The translations under genes were made by a program, and so were the position numbers. Shown one piece after another: positions 40,101-49,689 of a DNA stretch of 64,000 nucleotides. Every line of letters begins with the position of its first letter. Within the stretch, counting starts at the first letter, position 1. Origin of the DNA: Branchiostoma floridae. Lineage: Eukaryota > Chordata > Leptocardii > Amphioxiformes > Branchiostomatidae. The notes below the pieces were generated by a model that was not told where the DNA came from, did not search any database, and worked only from the letters and a program-made list of their open reading frames with translations. Where the stretch lies: contig NC_049980.1 in NCBI RefSeq assembly GCF_000003815.2, positions 28,915,255 to 28,979,254 of the forward strand, written 5' to 3'.

Positions 40101-42225
40101 CAGGAGGCCAAAAAGTGCTTCACCAAGATCAGGATCATAACACTTAACCATGTTAGAAATATCATCGCAACCCATCCACAGGTTCTTAAGTTAATTCGCT
40201 GCACACACAAACATCCACAAAACAAACAACCCTGTAGATCCACAACAAATAGCTAGAAAGCCGAAATTCACACTAAATAAGTATCCACTATACAACTACC
40301 CACCACATAAAATGCAACACCTCAGCAAGTCTGGGTGCAGAGATATAACACCAAAAGTGCTACTGCAGTACCAATGTCAGCCAACAGGGGGCCCAAAATC
40401 AATCTGCACCATCACCATCCCCACACCTACCCACCTATTGAAAACCATTGCAAACCTTCCAGCAATTCTTGAGATATACCCCACACAATCTCCAGAGTGA
40501 AACAGTATGGCAACAATACCTCCATCTTCATGAAGGTAAAAAAGTGCACACGTAACGTTTTATGGCAATAGGATAATGGCATGTACATGTACCCTACATG
40601 ACCTCTAGAGGGAAAACAGTATGGCAACAATACCTCCATGAAGATGCACAGTTAACCAATTATACGGTCAAAGAATGACATAGTATGCGATAACATTACA
40701 CACAAAGCACAGTTGTCAATCAATTCAGTTGCACAGTGCTAAAAAAACATTTCATTTGCACATTAGGCCATGTTGATTTGATTGTATGGATGACATCTAC
40801 TGGTAAGCCAAAAACTGCATGGGAATAAAAAAAGTTTTGCCAAAAAAAGTTGCCTTCACAATGAAATCTAAGTGGCCAGGAATGTTGAAGAAATGACTGA
40901 ACACACAGTATATAGTATACCGAACAATACCCATCTGATTCTTCAATTTGTTCTTTCACATCTTCACTGGCCATGGAATATTCTATGACATTAGTATACG
41001 TTTCCTAATATATTAACGTCTTTGCATATATTTGCTTATTTTGAAGCTGCTTTGTATGATTTATGGCATGTTAGAAAACTTTTTTTAATTTGAAATAGTA
41101 AAAAATTGATGCGTGTGCAGATGTCATCCATATAATCAAATCAACATGACCTTATACACCTTAAAACAATCGAAGAATGATAGAGCACACACATTAAAAC
41201 ATGAAAAGAACTCTCCTAAAAAACTGACATGACATTTCTACAATATACACCTTAAAACAGAGGAAATGGGGTCACACACAATGTAATTTCAAGCTTCTTA
41301 TAATGTGTGTATAATACATCATTCAGTAATTTTGAGTCTGTAAGTGCTAGCTGTATGATGCTATGTACTAATTCATCTGACTTGTCCATATTTTATGTCC
41401 AGGATGTATGCACAAAGTTCTATTGATTTATTATATATATAAGTTCTTTCAATGACCAATTTTGATGATCACAATGTTTCTTACAAACAGGGCTGTCTTC
41501 AGGATTGCTGGGATGCATAAGACTTTCTTCCCATTGGTTCCCAAAATGTGAACTTCATGACATAGCATTGTGTACTTTTGTGAGCTTCAAAGGGTAAATG
41601 TTACAATGGAAATCAACAACATGAGTGTGAAGGAAAAACATTTTCAGCCAGTGCTTTAGGCTAACGTCACATTTCCAAACCGGAGCCCGGCCAGGCATTT
41701 GTGGAATCAAAAATAGAAATGCATTGTAAATACGTGTTTGAGAAATATACATTAAAAAAATGCCCATGACTATTCTCTTTGCATCTTGTGTAGTTTGGTG
41801 TCTTTCATATCATACTTTTCATTCCCTCAGCCTGGCCGGATCTAGTTTGGAAATGTGACGCTGGCCTTACCAAGGAAACACTGTTAATAAAGGTGCACTC
41901 TCACTGCACTTGCGTCAAGCTTGCGTCACTGCAGGGTTCGTTCACTGCGTCACTTTTTTTGTAATTTTTCTCCAATTTTTTTATAATTTAGATATTGCGT
42001 AATACGTTGAAATATGACTTAGAAGACGACAAAATACACAAAAACTAAATGAATTTCAGAGATAAAATAACAAATTTTCTGATTATCTTTCAAACCCCAC
42101 AGTGACACAAGTGGAGTGAAATACCACCTTAAAGTACCAACTACAAGTTTATCAAACGAATGTCAGCTTACCACAATCTCATGTGCCACGAGAATGGCCA
42201 CTGGGGGAACCTGCTGTTGAGCCAT
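28037..42225 (-). CDS. Pro/Val-rich repeat protein with leucine-zipper-like N-terminus (six-exon gene model)
   Basis: Exons 42172-42225, 34607-34639, 33896-33922, 31862-32689, 30437-30463 and 28037-28135 all have AG/GT borders and all join in phase 0, giving 355 residues. The ATG is the first base after an acceptor (ctcgacatag). Order of the protein: MAQQQVPPVAILVAHEIV; a zipper-like stretch with regularly spaced hydrophobics (EIVRLRAENSLLRNVI, then LFLMTVLQNAF); a Gly/Asn-rich linker; about 180 residues of PVPAAVPPP and VQAPVP repeats; a short tail; and a last exon ending SIFHDQLQLKWWD. Function not recognised. The zipper suggests oligomerisation and the Pro/Val repeat an extended, elastic or scaffold-like segment; both are inference. 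An optional exon at 30047-30140 would change the C-terminus. Confidence 0.6.
28391..28740. mobile_element. MITE, GGGTACCATCC family, full copy
   Basis: Left end gggtaccatccagatagtag and right end ctactacccggatggtaccc form an inverted repeat of about 27 bases. Related sequence at 30750-30960 (left part) and 45460-45645. Target duplication not resolved. Confidence 0.72.
29480..29700 (+). pseudogene. Retroelement C-terminal remnant, possibly Penelope-like
   Basis: The frame contains GIKEAIYIRAL, which matches the EAIYIRAL-type block near the C-terminus of Penelope-like and some other retroelement proteins. The residues after it drift away from that pattern, so it is a decayed fragment. It belongs to the dispersed repeat that starts near 29060. 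Confidence 0.45.
29769..29980. mobile_element. Short MITE with ACTGTA ends
   Basis: Left end actgtattgcaaaaatgtt and right end gcgaacttaaatgcacttac (then agt) are imperfect inverted repeats around CG-rich TTCGCGG/CCGCGAA blocks. Similar ends are scattered elsewhere (27610, 45125). Confidence 0.5.
30047..30140 (-). CDS. Optional exon of the Pro/Val-rich gene
   Basis: Acceptor cattcttcctacactatag and donor CGCT|GTAAGT. 94 bases, so it is not a multiple of three. If included, the reading frame is NQRYARWVRLALQNGG and so on, and it ends after four codons in the next exon (YLYD stop). If skipped, the conserved DQLQL end is used. A second AG eight bases in (CAAAG) would give another frame, ending in an Arg/Gly-rich tail. 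Confidence 0.35.
30437..30463 (-). CDS. Pro/Val-rich gene, 9-codon micro-exon near the 3' end
   Basis: 27 bases encoding ANAAPGPIR, acceptor tctgcccatacag, donor CGA|GTAAGT. Phase 0 on both sides. Its end (CCCATCCG|GT) resembles the end of the optional exon at 30047-30140, suggesting exon duplication. Confidence 0.5.
30504..30726. mobile_element. MITE, AACGCTAGTTCACC family, copy 1
   Basis: Ends aacgctagttcaccttta and taaaggtgaaccagcgtta are inverted. The interior shares acagcacatttaggagta and atcgacttcata with copies at 43108-43326 and 56985-57210. About 220 bp. Confidence 0.75.
30750..30960. mobile_element. Partial MITE, GGGTACCATCC family
   Basis: aataccgcatccagaaagta, actatatacagtgaccct and ttttgcacgagggcgctgat match 28391-28510. 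The right end is missing. Confidence 0.5.
31862..32689 (-). CDS. Pro/Val-rich gene, large repeat exon
   Basis: 828 bases, 276 codons, acceptor attttctgtccag, donor GCCGCC|GTAAGT. Starts LFLMTVLQNAFNLN, then GNNANGNANGHNNAGNNG, then repeats: about 24-base units giving PVPAAVPP and 18-base units giving VQAPVP. Both unit lengths are multiples of three, so copy-number change keeps the frame. The same DNA is open in several other frames on both strands, a by-product of the repeats. Confidence 0.7.
33508..33850. mobile_element. hAT-type MITE copy 2
   Basis: Ends cagggttgtagccagc and gctggctacaaccctg are inverted repeats. Flanked by atagtgtc (33500-33507) and atagtatc (33851-33858), an 8-bp duplication with one change, as in hAT elements. 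Sits in the intron just downstream of the micro-exon at 33896. Confidence 0.8.
33896..33922 (-). CDS. Pro/Val-rich gene, 9-codon micro-exon
   Basis: 27 bases encoding ENSLLRNVI between acceptor tgtctctcttttcag and donor GTAAGT. Together with the previous exon it makes the zipper-like heptads. Phase 0 on both sides. Confidence 0.58.
34607..34639 (-). CDS. Pro/Val-rich gene, 11-codon micro-exon
   Basis: 33 bases encoding VRDAEIVRLRA between acceptor cttatctttacag and donor GTAAGT. Phase 0 on both sides, so it can be skipped without shifting the frame. Confidence 0.58.
34977..35235 (+). mobile_element. tRNA-derived SINE, second family
   Basis: A-box-like gggtagagtgtttgcc and B-box gagtttgatccacag, then ccgagtcataccaaagactt and a tail gggcaactttaactttttaa. 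The tail recurs at 33105-33130. Confidence 0.65.
35236..35620 (+). repeat. Dispersed LINE-like tail repeat
   Basis: tcatgaccatagcatgtcca, ggaagttct..tgcagtacc, cta.ggggg.c and gacctaccca are shared, in order, with 39208-39370, 40310-40520, 43530-43690 and 58010-58650. It ends with a copy of the 22.3 kb unit. Likely the 3' end of a non-LTR element family. Confidence 0.6.
35685..36024. mobile_element. hAT-type MITE copy 3, perfect 8-bp target duplication
   Basis: Ends caggggtctagccagc and gctggctaaagccctg. Exact caatatta copies at 35677-35684 and 36025-36032. 340 bp, no transposase. Confidence 0.88.
36050..39200. other. Long intron stretch, no exon supported
   Basis: Lies in the large intron (34640-42171) of the Pro/Val-rich gene. 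A possible MITE at about 37113-37504 has ends acacctttctcacgc and gcgcatgaaaggtgt. Open frames at 36573, 37832, 38514 and 38702 have no splice or family support. Confidence 0.4.
39208..39370 (+). repeat. Dispersed LINE-like tail repeat
   Basis: atcacgaccacagcatgtcc, gttctgtt, ctagggggcccaaaatctaa and gacctacccatataccgaat match the copy at 35260-35420. Confidence 0.6.
39640..39870 (+). ncRNA. Hammerhead-like motif in a retroelement-type terminal region
   Basis: tataaaagccagtg is followed by CTGATGAAG, a short stem (ACTTT..AAAGGT) and GAAAC, i.e. the hammerhead order CUGAUGA-stem-GAAAC, with AATAAA in the loop. The stem is weak and stems I and III are not clear. Penelope-like elements are known to carry hammerheads; this may be a relic. 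Confidence 0.3.
40130..40640 (+). repeat. Dispersed LINE-like tail repeats
   Basis: gcaacccatccacaggttct, gtgctactgcagtaccaatg and ggggcccaaaatcaatctgc belong to the same family as 35260, and are found reversed at 46600-47070. Confidence 0.55.
40765..41151. mobile_element. Harbinger-like MITE, copy 1
   Basis: Left end ggccatgttgatttgat..gtatggatgacatct and right end agatgtcatccatataatcaaatcaacatgacc are inverted repeats of more than 30 bases. Flanked by TTA on both sides, as in PIF/Harbinger insertions. The interior stretch gaagaaatgactgaacacac is found reversed in copy 2. Confidence 0.75.
41655..41875. mobile_element. MITE with ~38-bp inverted ends
   Basis: Left aggctaacgtcacatttcca..accgg...cggccaggc and right gcctggccgga..tttggaaatgtgacgctggcct mirror each other. 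About 215 bp. Only this copy seen in the window. Confidence 0.7.
41888..42134. mobile_element. MITE, AAGGTGCACTCTCACTGCAC family, copy 1
   Basis: Left aaggtgcactctcactgcac, right gtggagtgaaataccacctt (imperfect inverse). Interior tagatattgcgtaatacgt and tatgacttagaagacgacaa recur at 46195-46560. Lies 38 bases from the first coding exon of the Pro/Val-rich gene. Confidence 0.65.
42172..42225 (-). CDS. Pro/Val-rich gene, first coding exon
   Basis: 54 bases encoding MAQQQVPPVAILVAHEIV. Preceded by a pyrimidine-rich acceptor (cattcttccttcctcgacatag) and followed by GTAAGC. Phase 0 at the 3' border. Confidence 0.6.
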
Positions 42226-42605
42226 CTATGTCGAGGAAGGAAGAATGGAGGGAATGAATAAGTTAATACGTTGAATGAAAATTACTTTCGGTAACTTGCC
42301 GAGACAACATCTAAATAAAATACAGTCTAAATAAATCTGATGGTCATTGATTGGGTCATCATTATTGACTAAGTGAATGAAAGGAAAACAGACTGACATA
42401 CAGGAAGTGAAAAAGTGTATGAACAAATTATTTTGTACAAGATAATTATGGTCACTTTGAATTTCTTACAAAATAAATTATTTTTCAGACTATGCTGGGG
42501 AAAACCCTGATGGCTGTAAATCTCAACTTTTGCCAGAAATGTGTTCATGGTGTTCTTTCAAGTCACTGACCCAGACCTTTCTGATATGTATCCTCCAAAG
42601 CATTA

Positions 42606-42606
42606 A

Positions 42607-42642
<36 letters not shown>
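42606..42642. repeat. TA microsatellite
   Basis: Run of TA dinucleotides of about 36 bases. Confidence 0.9.
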
Positions 42643-42645
<3 letters not shown>

Positions 42646-43107
42646 ATAATTGCTAACTGTGGATCTTAATAAAGTCAATTAAAGCAAACATTAGGATCCG
42701 GAGATATCTCCTCTTCTGCTGAGTGTGTTTCTCCAGTGTTTCCCCTGAGTTTTGACTATTTAACTTAGCTTTGGATGACCATTGGTCCATTGAAGTGAGC
42801 TTTGGATGACCATTGGTCCAAAATGAAATAGATTTTTGAGGAAAAGAAAAAGGAATCTTGCTTGTTGGGACTTTCTCTCCATTGTTCCCCACAGCCAACA
42901 GGTCATTCATTCCTGTTTTTGAGAAGTGCACTGCTAAAATTTTACTTGCTGTCAGGTCTTATACGTTACCTTCTAAATGTTGCAAAATAATCTCCATCAT
43001 TTACAACTATAATAAGTTGTACTTTAACATTATGTAAATTAACTCTTCATTTGTAAATTAGCTCTTAATTTGTGATATCTGTGGACATTCCACTATATCA
43101 GTTACAT

Positions 43108-43326
43108 AACGCTAGTTCACCTATATCCGTGGTGTGACCTTTATCCGTTGTCTTTAAAAACAGCACATTTAGGAGTATCAAGTCTGTGGACTGTGGTTTC
43201 AAATTTTCAATATTTTATAAATGTTCCAATTTGAAACCACCGTCAATCGACTTCATACCCTAAATACGTTTTTTCTTACAAACAACGATATAGGTTACCC
43301 GCGGATAAAGGTGAACCAGCGTTACA
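43108..43326. mobile_element. MITE, AACGCTAGTTCACC family, copy 2
   Basis: Ends aacgctagttcacctatatc and cggataaaggtgaaccagcg (then tta). Interior closely matches copy 1 at 30504. Confidence 0.78.
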
Positions 43327-43529
43327 TGACAAGTTTAAGAATCCTGTTATGAAATGCAGTGAATTTATAGCTAGTCTTTCCTCACTAAATATGCAAATTA
43401 GTCAGTCAACCTATATTTATACCAAATACCATGAGAATTCAATTTTTTTTCTTTCAATGCTAGCCCCTGTATTTCTATCAATGGCTAGGGGGGCAAACAT
43501 GCTTACTTAATCTCTTTCTCAAGAGCTAT

Positions 43530-43690
43530 CTACCGCTGAAAAATCATGACCACAGCGTGTTCAGAACGAGAGATCTGAAAAAGGAAGTTCAGCTGCAGTG
43601 TCTTAAAAAGCCGTCAGGGGACCCATTATCGAAGTCGCACTTTGTTTCCCCAACCCGTCCGGACGTTCTTATGAAAATCGCAACAATGGT
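43530..43690 (+). repeat. Dispersed LINE-like tail repeat
   Basis: aaaaatcatgaccacagcgt, gttcagctgcagtgtcttaa, and ccaacccgtccgg belong to the family described at 35236. Confidence 0.5.
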
Positions 43691-44398
43691 CGAGACAAGG
43701 ACTGCTTACTTTTTCGAGGACTTTACCTTTGACACATTACCTAGGACTCTTTTCCACGTACATGCGTTCTGATCTCTGTGAAAGGGCTTATTAACAAGCA
43801 CACACAGAAAACAGGAAAATGCACCCTACTTGGCGAAGGTATGTAATTTAACACCCCTGCCATTGTGCGATATGTGATTTGCATAACGCGCGAAAATAAA
43901 AATTGTAGAACTTGAAACACAACAACCTTCTTTACAATACACAAATAGCAGAAAATCGGAGAGATTATTTTACGATAGGCAAACACTGCAGCGTCTGATT
44001 CAAATCTGTAAATATTGCACCGATCGTTAATATTCTTGAGACTAAAAGTAAAACGGCATGTTGGTCGGGCCATTTTAACCTTCTTGGTCATGATCAGGCC
44101 AAGAAGGAGTTTGCTCTCAGAGTTCTGCCGGGCGCTACTCTTACTAAGCACTTTTCGATTGTATTTTATGGAAGCCAGTGTTTTATTTTATGACACCGGT
44201 GTCGAGCGCTATCACGGCACTGGCATGTCATAGAAATAACACATCACGCAGAGGATTCTTTGTTCTTCGCTTCTCCTTATAGTCATGGCAACGAAATGAA
44301 ACCATAATTTTAGTACTTAACTTAATTGTGACGATCTCCTACATAATGTTTTACTTAGGTTTATATCACCACATTGAACAGATATATAATGTACTTAC

Positions 44399-44520
44399 TG
44401 TTTGATCTCTACACGCAAGTATCCAACACGAAATTCAACAAATTATCCAACGGAACCAGACGCTGTGCACACGGAACACGTCGCTGCACCGAAGAACGCA
44501 CTCAAACTGACGCGGGGGAA
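44399..44520 (-). other. Probable 5' UTR exon of the Pro/Val-rich gene
   Basis: On the minus strand a strong donor (CAAACA|GTAAGTAC) ends an exon at 44399, and the coding exon at 42225 begins directly after an acceptor, so an upstream non-coding exon is required. The 5' end, and so the promoter, is not defined; the value given is only a guess. Confidence 0.4.
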
Positions 44521-44564
44521 TTTGCGCAATGACCCACGGGAAACCGCATTATCGTAGGCATGTT

Positions 44565-44985
44565 GATTTGATTTGAAGTTATATGGATGACATCCACGCG
44601 CGCATCAATATTTGGCCGATACCAAAAAATGAAATCTAAAAAAAAAAGAAGTTTTCAACTGTACTGAAAATCGTATAAACAGCTGCAAAATTAGCAAATA
44701 TATGTCCGACGTGAGATTGCAAAGAAATATCTGAAAACGTAGACTAATGTCATAAAAGTGCAAGGTAAAAAATATATATATTAAAGAACAAAAATTAACA
44801 AGAATCTATTGTTCGGTATACCATATACGTGTCTTCAGTCATTTGTTCAACCTTCTTGACTACTTAGATTTCATATTGAAGGCAACGTTGTTGTTGTTTC
44901 TTTGCCAAACTTTTTTTATTCGCACGGTCGCATCAGTTTTGGGGGTTCCTTTCGATGTTATCCATATAATGAAATCAATATGGCC
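44565..44985. mobile_element. Harbinger-like MITE, copy 2 (opposite orientation)
   Basis: Left ggcatgttgatttgattt..tatatggatgacatc, right gatgttatccatataatgaaatcaatatggcc. The interior attgttcggtatacca is the reverse complement of that in copy 1. It starts about 45 bases upstream of the putative first exon of the Pro/Val-rich gene, so it may contribute promoter sequence. Confidence 0.75.
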
Positions 44986-45459
44986 TTATTCAAAATTTGA
45001 ATTACAGTACTGTAAATCAGTTCATTTTATCAGAGACTTGGTTTCGCTGTAGAAGGTGAAATGAGGTTTTAGCGTTTGGTGTCAGCGTGGTCGAAACAGT
45101 TTATATAAGACAAATGTGCAGTTTTACTGTAAAAGTGTTACACTGGAATCGCGAAATCACCTGAAGTAACCTCAAAAATAAAATCGTCGTGAACATTTTA
45201 AGTTTTACAGTAATGGACTCATTTATAGTTCGTCCAATCAGGAAGGTGACGGTTATCGGCAAGCAGGTGTAGGCATGACGTGAACATATTTGGCGGAGTT
45301 TTGTGTGTTTCTCCATTGTTGTTGAATTTTCCAATTTTTTTCTGGGGGCGCACAGCCACAAGTCGCCCCGAAAGAACATTGTCTTCAAGTTCACAAGTGT
45401 TATTAGCAAGGTGTGGTGGTTTCTTCGATTTATTTAAAATCTTCGTTCAGCTTTGGACT

Positions 45460-45645
45460 AAGTAGTTCGCTCCATCGTTTATCATCACTATATACAGTCG
45501 CTTCTCGCTCTAACATTTATCATACACTATATACAGTTGCTTATCTGCTGTTCCGTCTGGGATTCTTGGCCACGTTAACGTCTAGTAGACGAGTAGCACA
45601 AGCAAACATACAATAGGAGCGAACTACTACCCGGATGGTACCCAG
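45460..45645. mobile_element. MITE, GGGTACCATCC family, internally deleted
   Basis: Left agtagttcgctccatcgttt and right gagcgaactactacccggat..ggtacccagg match the ends of 28391-28740. The interior is reduced, with a duplicated actatatacagt block. Confidence 0.6.
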
Positions 45646-46194
45646 GCTACACAATAAACTGAAGTTAGATTTCAATATAGCTCCCTCCCCTCCCGTTCTC
45701 CCTCCCCGTTACAATACGTTACTTTCCACGCCTCGCAGTAGACTTTCACATTACAGGCAGCATGATCTTCAATTAGTTGAAGGCGACTGCCTTAATCGAA
45801 AGAAGAAGAAAAAGAAGTTGTTCCAAATATGGTTGTGCGCTTATAGCCTTGTACCCAGCAACTACTCTCCAAGCAGATTCTGGGCTCCGGCCGTTTTTGA
45901 CGCGTTGAAGGCGTTTTGGTCGTGTTTTTGCCATTGTATCATTTTCTTCATCATATACATGTCCATGCAGCGGCCGAACGATACAAAACAGAAAGACAAA
46001 AGCGACTCCTATGTCCGTCTGGAGGATCCGACTCGCTGTGTAGTTTCCTACTGGCTGCAGCGCAAGTTTCCTTAACTCAAAAGTATTTCACCGCGATGCA
46101 ACCACAGTAATTAGACAAAGGGGGGATAGAAAACATTTATTAATTATGTCACGGCAAGTTGTCTCTCAAATGTTAATGCCGGCTTTCACGGCCT

Positions 46195-46560
46195 TAAGGT
46201 GCACTCTCACTGCACTTGCGTCACTGCGGGGTTCGTTCATTGCGTCACTATTTTGTTATTTTCTCCGATTCTTCATAATTTAGCTAAAAGAATTTTTCAT
46301 CAATCAGTGACTGTTATTAAAAGTAAGCAAACGTACCTCCAAATTTCGATGGCTATCGAAAAGCATCTTGCTCACGGAGTGACCTAGTTCTCACGAGAGT
46401 TGCGAGAACTAGGTCAAGACTTGCGTGGATATCTAAATCTTTATAATTTAGATATTGCGTAATACGTCATGGTATGACTTAGAAGACGACAAAATACACA
46501 AACAGTAAGAAAATCCGCTCTTTACCTCTGAAATTCGTTGAGTATCTTTCTTTAATAGAA
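46195..46560. mobile_element. MITE, AAGGTGCACTCTCACTGCAC family, copy 2
   Basis: Left aaggtgcactctcactgcac ttgcgtca matches copy 1. tagatattgcgtaatacgtc and cttagaagacgacaaaatac are shared. An extra internal segment contains the short inverted pair cctagttctc/gagaactagg. The right end is not clear. Confidence 0.55.
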
Positions 46561-46569
46561 GATTTTTAC

Positions 46570-47070
46570 CTCCATCTTCATTGTTGCTACATTGGTTTAG
46601 CTCTGGAGCTTATGTGGGGGATATCTCAAGAACCGTTGAAAGGTTTGCAATGGTCTGTTTGTTGACCCTGGCACCGCAGCAAAACGTTTTGTGTCATATT
46701 TTTGCACCTGGACTTGCTGTGGTGTTGATTTTTATGTGGTGGGTAGGTGTATGGCGGATGTTGATTTCAGCCTTGTAGCTGTTTGGTGTGGATCAGCAGG
46801 AGTGTTTGTTTTGTGGATGTTTGTGTGTTCGGCGAATATCTTAGGAAGCAGTGGATGGGTTGCGATGAGATTTGTAACGTGGTTAGGTGTTGTGATCGTG
46901 AAGGTCGTTATGCACTTTTTGGGCTCCTGGTGGTTGACCATGGTACCTCAGAAGGTGTTTTATTTTTATGTTTTCAGTAAACTTGTGTGTGAAGAACCTT
47001 AAGATGGATTGCAATGATTTATAAGGTGTTAGATAGTTCTTGTGCTCCAGAACAAGCTACATTAGCTTGG
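46570..47070 (-). repeat. Dispersed LINE-like tail repeat, reversed
   Basis: acctccatcttcat, aagaaccgttgaaaggtttgc and gtggtgggtaggtgt are the complement of blocks at 40430-40530. Both strands have open frames of up to 103 codons, which I treat as incidental. Confidence 0.5.
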
Positions 47071-47364
47071 ACCCCTTAGCGGTTAGTTTAGGAATTGCAG
47101 GGATATTGTTGCCAACAAATGCCGAGGAGCATAAGGCAAGAAGAGAATTATGGATATTTTTGGTATGTAGGTAGCTTAGACAAAGATGTACGAAGTGAAT
47201 TGTAAATTATGCAAAGTAGAGAACATTTCATTAATTAATGAGAATATTTTATCATAGTAGTTGTTTTGATGTATCTCTTGTCCCTGTGACATGATGTAGT
47301 TTTGCCATTTGGGTGGAAGGTTGCTTGTGACATCAGGACAAGGTATGACAAAGTTTCAGCCCCT

Positions 47365-48495
47365 TCCTTGGTGTTGAACACTATCAATATATGAGCAACT
47401 AAGTCTGTCCTTGGTGTTGAATACTATCAATACATGAGCAACTAAGTTTGTCCTTGGTGTTGAACACTATCAATACATGAGCAACTAAGTCTGTCCTTGG
47501 TGCTGAACACTATCAATACATGAGCAACTAAGTCTGTCTTTGGTGCTGAACACTATCAATACATGGGCAACTAAGTCTGTCCTTGGTGCTGAACACTATC
47601 AATACATGAGCAACTAAGTCTGTCTTTGGTGCTGAACACTATCAATACATGGGCAACTAAGTCTGTCCTTGGTGCTGAACACTATCAATACATGGGCAAC
47701 TAAGTCTGTCCTTGGTGCTGAACACTATCAATACATGGGCAACTAAGTCTGTCCTTGGTGCTGAACACTATCAATACATGGGCAACTAAGTCTGTCCTTG
47801 ATGTTGAACACTATCAATATGACCTCCAAGCAGATCCATGCTGGCGTAATATAGTATCAAACCCACCGTAGGATCTGCATTCATTCGGCTTCACAAAAGG
47901 CTATTAACATCCAATTGTTGCCTGATCAAACTGTGTTTGCTGTGTAGGTGTTAATTGCCCTCCTTCATGTTTGGCGAGGATCTCCTACAGGGATGTGCGC
48001 GGGTCAATGAACTTGTCCCAATAAAGATATAAATTGCTCGTAAAATCATTAGCACCTCAAAAATTCGTGTAGCTGTTAATATAGCGCAGGGAGGGGCAGA
48101 GAAACCTTTATTCAATAGAAATGCTCCTCCCTGTTCGAGTGAAGGCAGATCTCCGGTGCCCGTTTGACTCCCTTTGACCGGCTTTTATACTATGTTATGG
48201 CACCGTAGGATCTGCTTCGAGATTATATCATTACACGAGCAACTAAATCTGTCCTTGGTGTTGAACACTATCAATACATGGGCAACTAAGTCTGTCCTTG
48301 GCGCTGAACACTATCAATACATGAGCAACTACCTCTGTCCTTGGTGCTGAACACTATCAATACATGAACAACTAAGTCTGTCCTTGGTGCTGAACACTAT
48401 CAATACATGAACAACTAAGTCTGTCCTTGGTGCTGAACACTATCAATACATGAATAACTAAGCCTGCCATTGGTGCTGAACACCATAGTAAGTAC
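47365..48495. repeat. 43-bp minisatellite split by an insertion
   Basis: Unit ctgtccttggtgctgaacac + tatcaatacatgagcaacta + agt, about eleven copies at 47365-47822, then about six copies at 48228-48495. Copies differ by single bases, including alternating atgagc/atgggc versions, which suggests higher-order duplication. Confidence 0.92.
47820..48225. mobile_element. MITE inserted in the minisatellite
   Basis: Left end aagcagatccatgctggcgt..aatatagtatcaaa and right end ttttatactatgttatggca..ccgtaggatctgctt are inverted repeats of about 36 bases. The minisatellite unit resumes after it; tatcaata/tatcatta at the borders could be an 8-bp target duplication. Confidence 0.72.
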
Positions 48496-48499
48496 GTCT

Positions 48500-49090
48500 G
48501 TTCATGGTGCAAGTACAAAATGGAGCAAGGATTTTGGGGACCATCCACTTCACATGGCGTGGGAGGAGAGACCAACCACTCCACAAGGGTAAGGTAAGGG
48601 AGGAACCATCCGTTTCACGAAGGATAGGTTGGGTAAGGGAGGGACACATGGGGTCAAAGCATCTGGGAAGGGGAACTTGCCATATAAATATGGATGTATG
48701 GTAAGTATGGGACCAACCATTTCAGATTAATTGTGTGAGAAAGGGGGGCGATCATTCTACCTGGGGGTAAGGGTCTAAGAAGAAAGGCTATCTGTTTCAT
48801 GTCGAGCAAAATGACTTTGGGAAGGGGGCGTCCATTTAACACGGGTAAAGAATATAGAAAAGGATCTGGGACGGGATCATCCATTTCACACGGGGTTATA
48901 TATATATATATATATATAATTAAGGATCTGGAAAATGGCCATGGGATAACATACTCTTGGAAAGGGGGCAAACATAGAAACAATGGTAGGAGAGGGGGAC
49001 CAACCACTTCACACATGGGATTAAGGGTATGGGAAGGGGCCATCCAATACACATGGGCGTAAGGGTCTAAAAAGGGGAAAGCCATAAAAC
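48500..49090. repeat. Low-complexity GGG-rich imperfect repeats with TA run
   Basis: Recurring gggaagggg, ccatccatttcacac and gggtaagggtct blocks. A TA microsatellite lies at 48897-48920. The 149-residue minus-strand frame here is a repeat product. A complementary set of blocks lies at 56080-56285. Confidence 0.7.
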
Positions 49091-49689
49091 AATTACAACA
49101 CAACTGATTTCAAACTGTTTATTTTAAATCAATAGATGAATGCAAAGTGTACACATATGTACAATGTACAGAGCCACACAGTACAAAAATTGCTCTAGCA
49201 CTAAAGCTAAATAAATCGATCTAAAACATAACATCTACCCATTTACGTAAACAATTATCCTCACTCTAGAACACAATAGGCAACAGAGCCTAGAATCAGT
49301 AAATGTCGACATTGCCAGTACATAGTATAGTGGTATATTGGAGCCTTTGTACGTGAAGAATCATAGAAATCTTTTATGCAGTCTTAATGTTAAGGCTTTG
49401 AACTGATTGTTAGTTTTACAAAAAGATGTTGTATTAGTGTGTGTGTGTATGTATGGTGCGGTTAGTCTGTTAGTGTGCGTGTGTGTGCTAGTAGTGTGTG
49501 AGTGTTTGTGTAAGCGTCAGCCAAAGCCTTAGGTTGGGAAATTTCCAAATGACTGATTTAAAAGGCTACAAACAACCTCTACACAATAAACAGACAATGT
49601 TGACATCAATATTACTAACCTGTAGACCACTTATCATTATGTACAAAAATACAAGTTTAATTACATGTGTCTAACATCGTGATATACAT
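49091..49689. other. No gene seen
   Basis: A GT-rich stretch at about 49438-49510; otherwise featureless. Confidence 0.35.

Noticed and set aside
43741-44151. 136-codon minus-strand open frame
   Set aside because: No start context, splice border or recognisable motif; it lies in the first intron region of the Pro/Val-rich gene.
45635-46075. 146-codon plus-strand open frame with a hydrophobic stretch
   Set aside because: It starts in the end of a MITE and has no splice or domain evidence. It remains possible but unsupported.
46581-47002. 103-codon hydrophobic open frame (plus strand)
   Set aside because: It lies in a reversed copy of the dispersed LINE-like tail repeat found at 40.1-40.6 kb.
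47365-48495. Regular repeats that might suggest a CRISPR array
   Set aside because: Repeats are directly adjacent with no unique spacers, and the context is eukaryotic; it is a minisatellite.
48654-49103. 149-codon minus-strand open frame
   Set aside because: It is built from GGG-rich imperfect repeats and a TA microsatellite.
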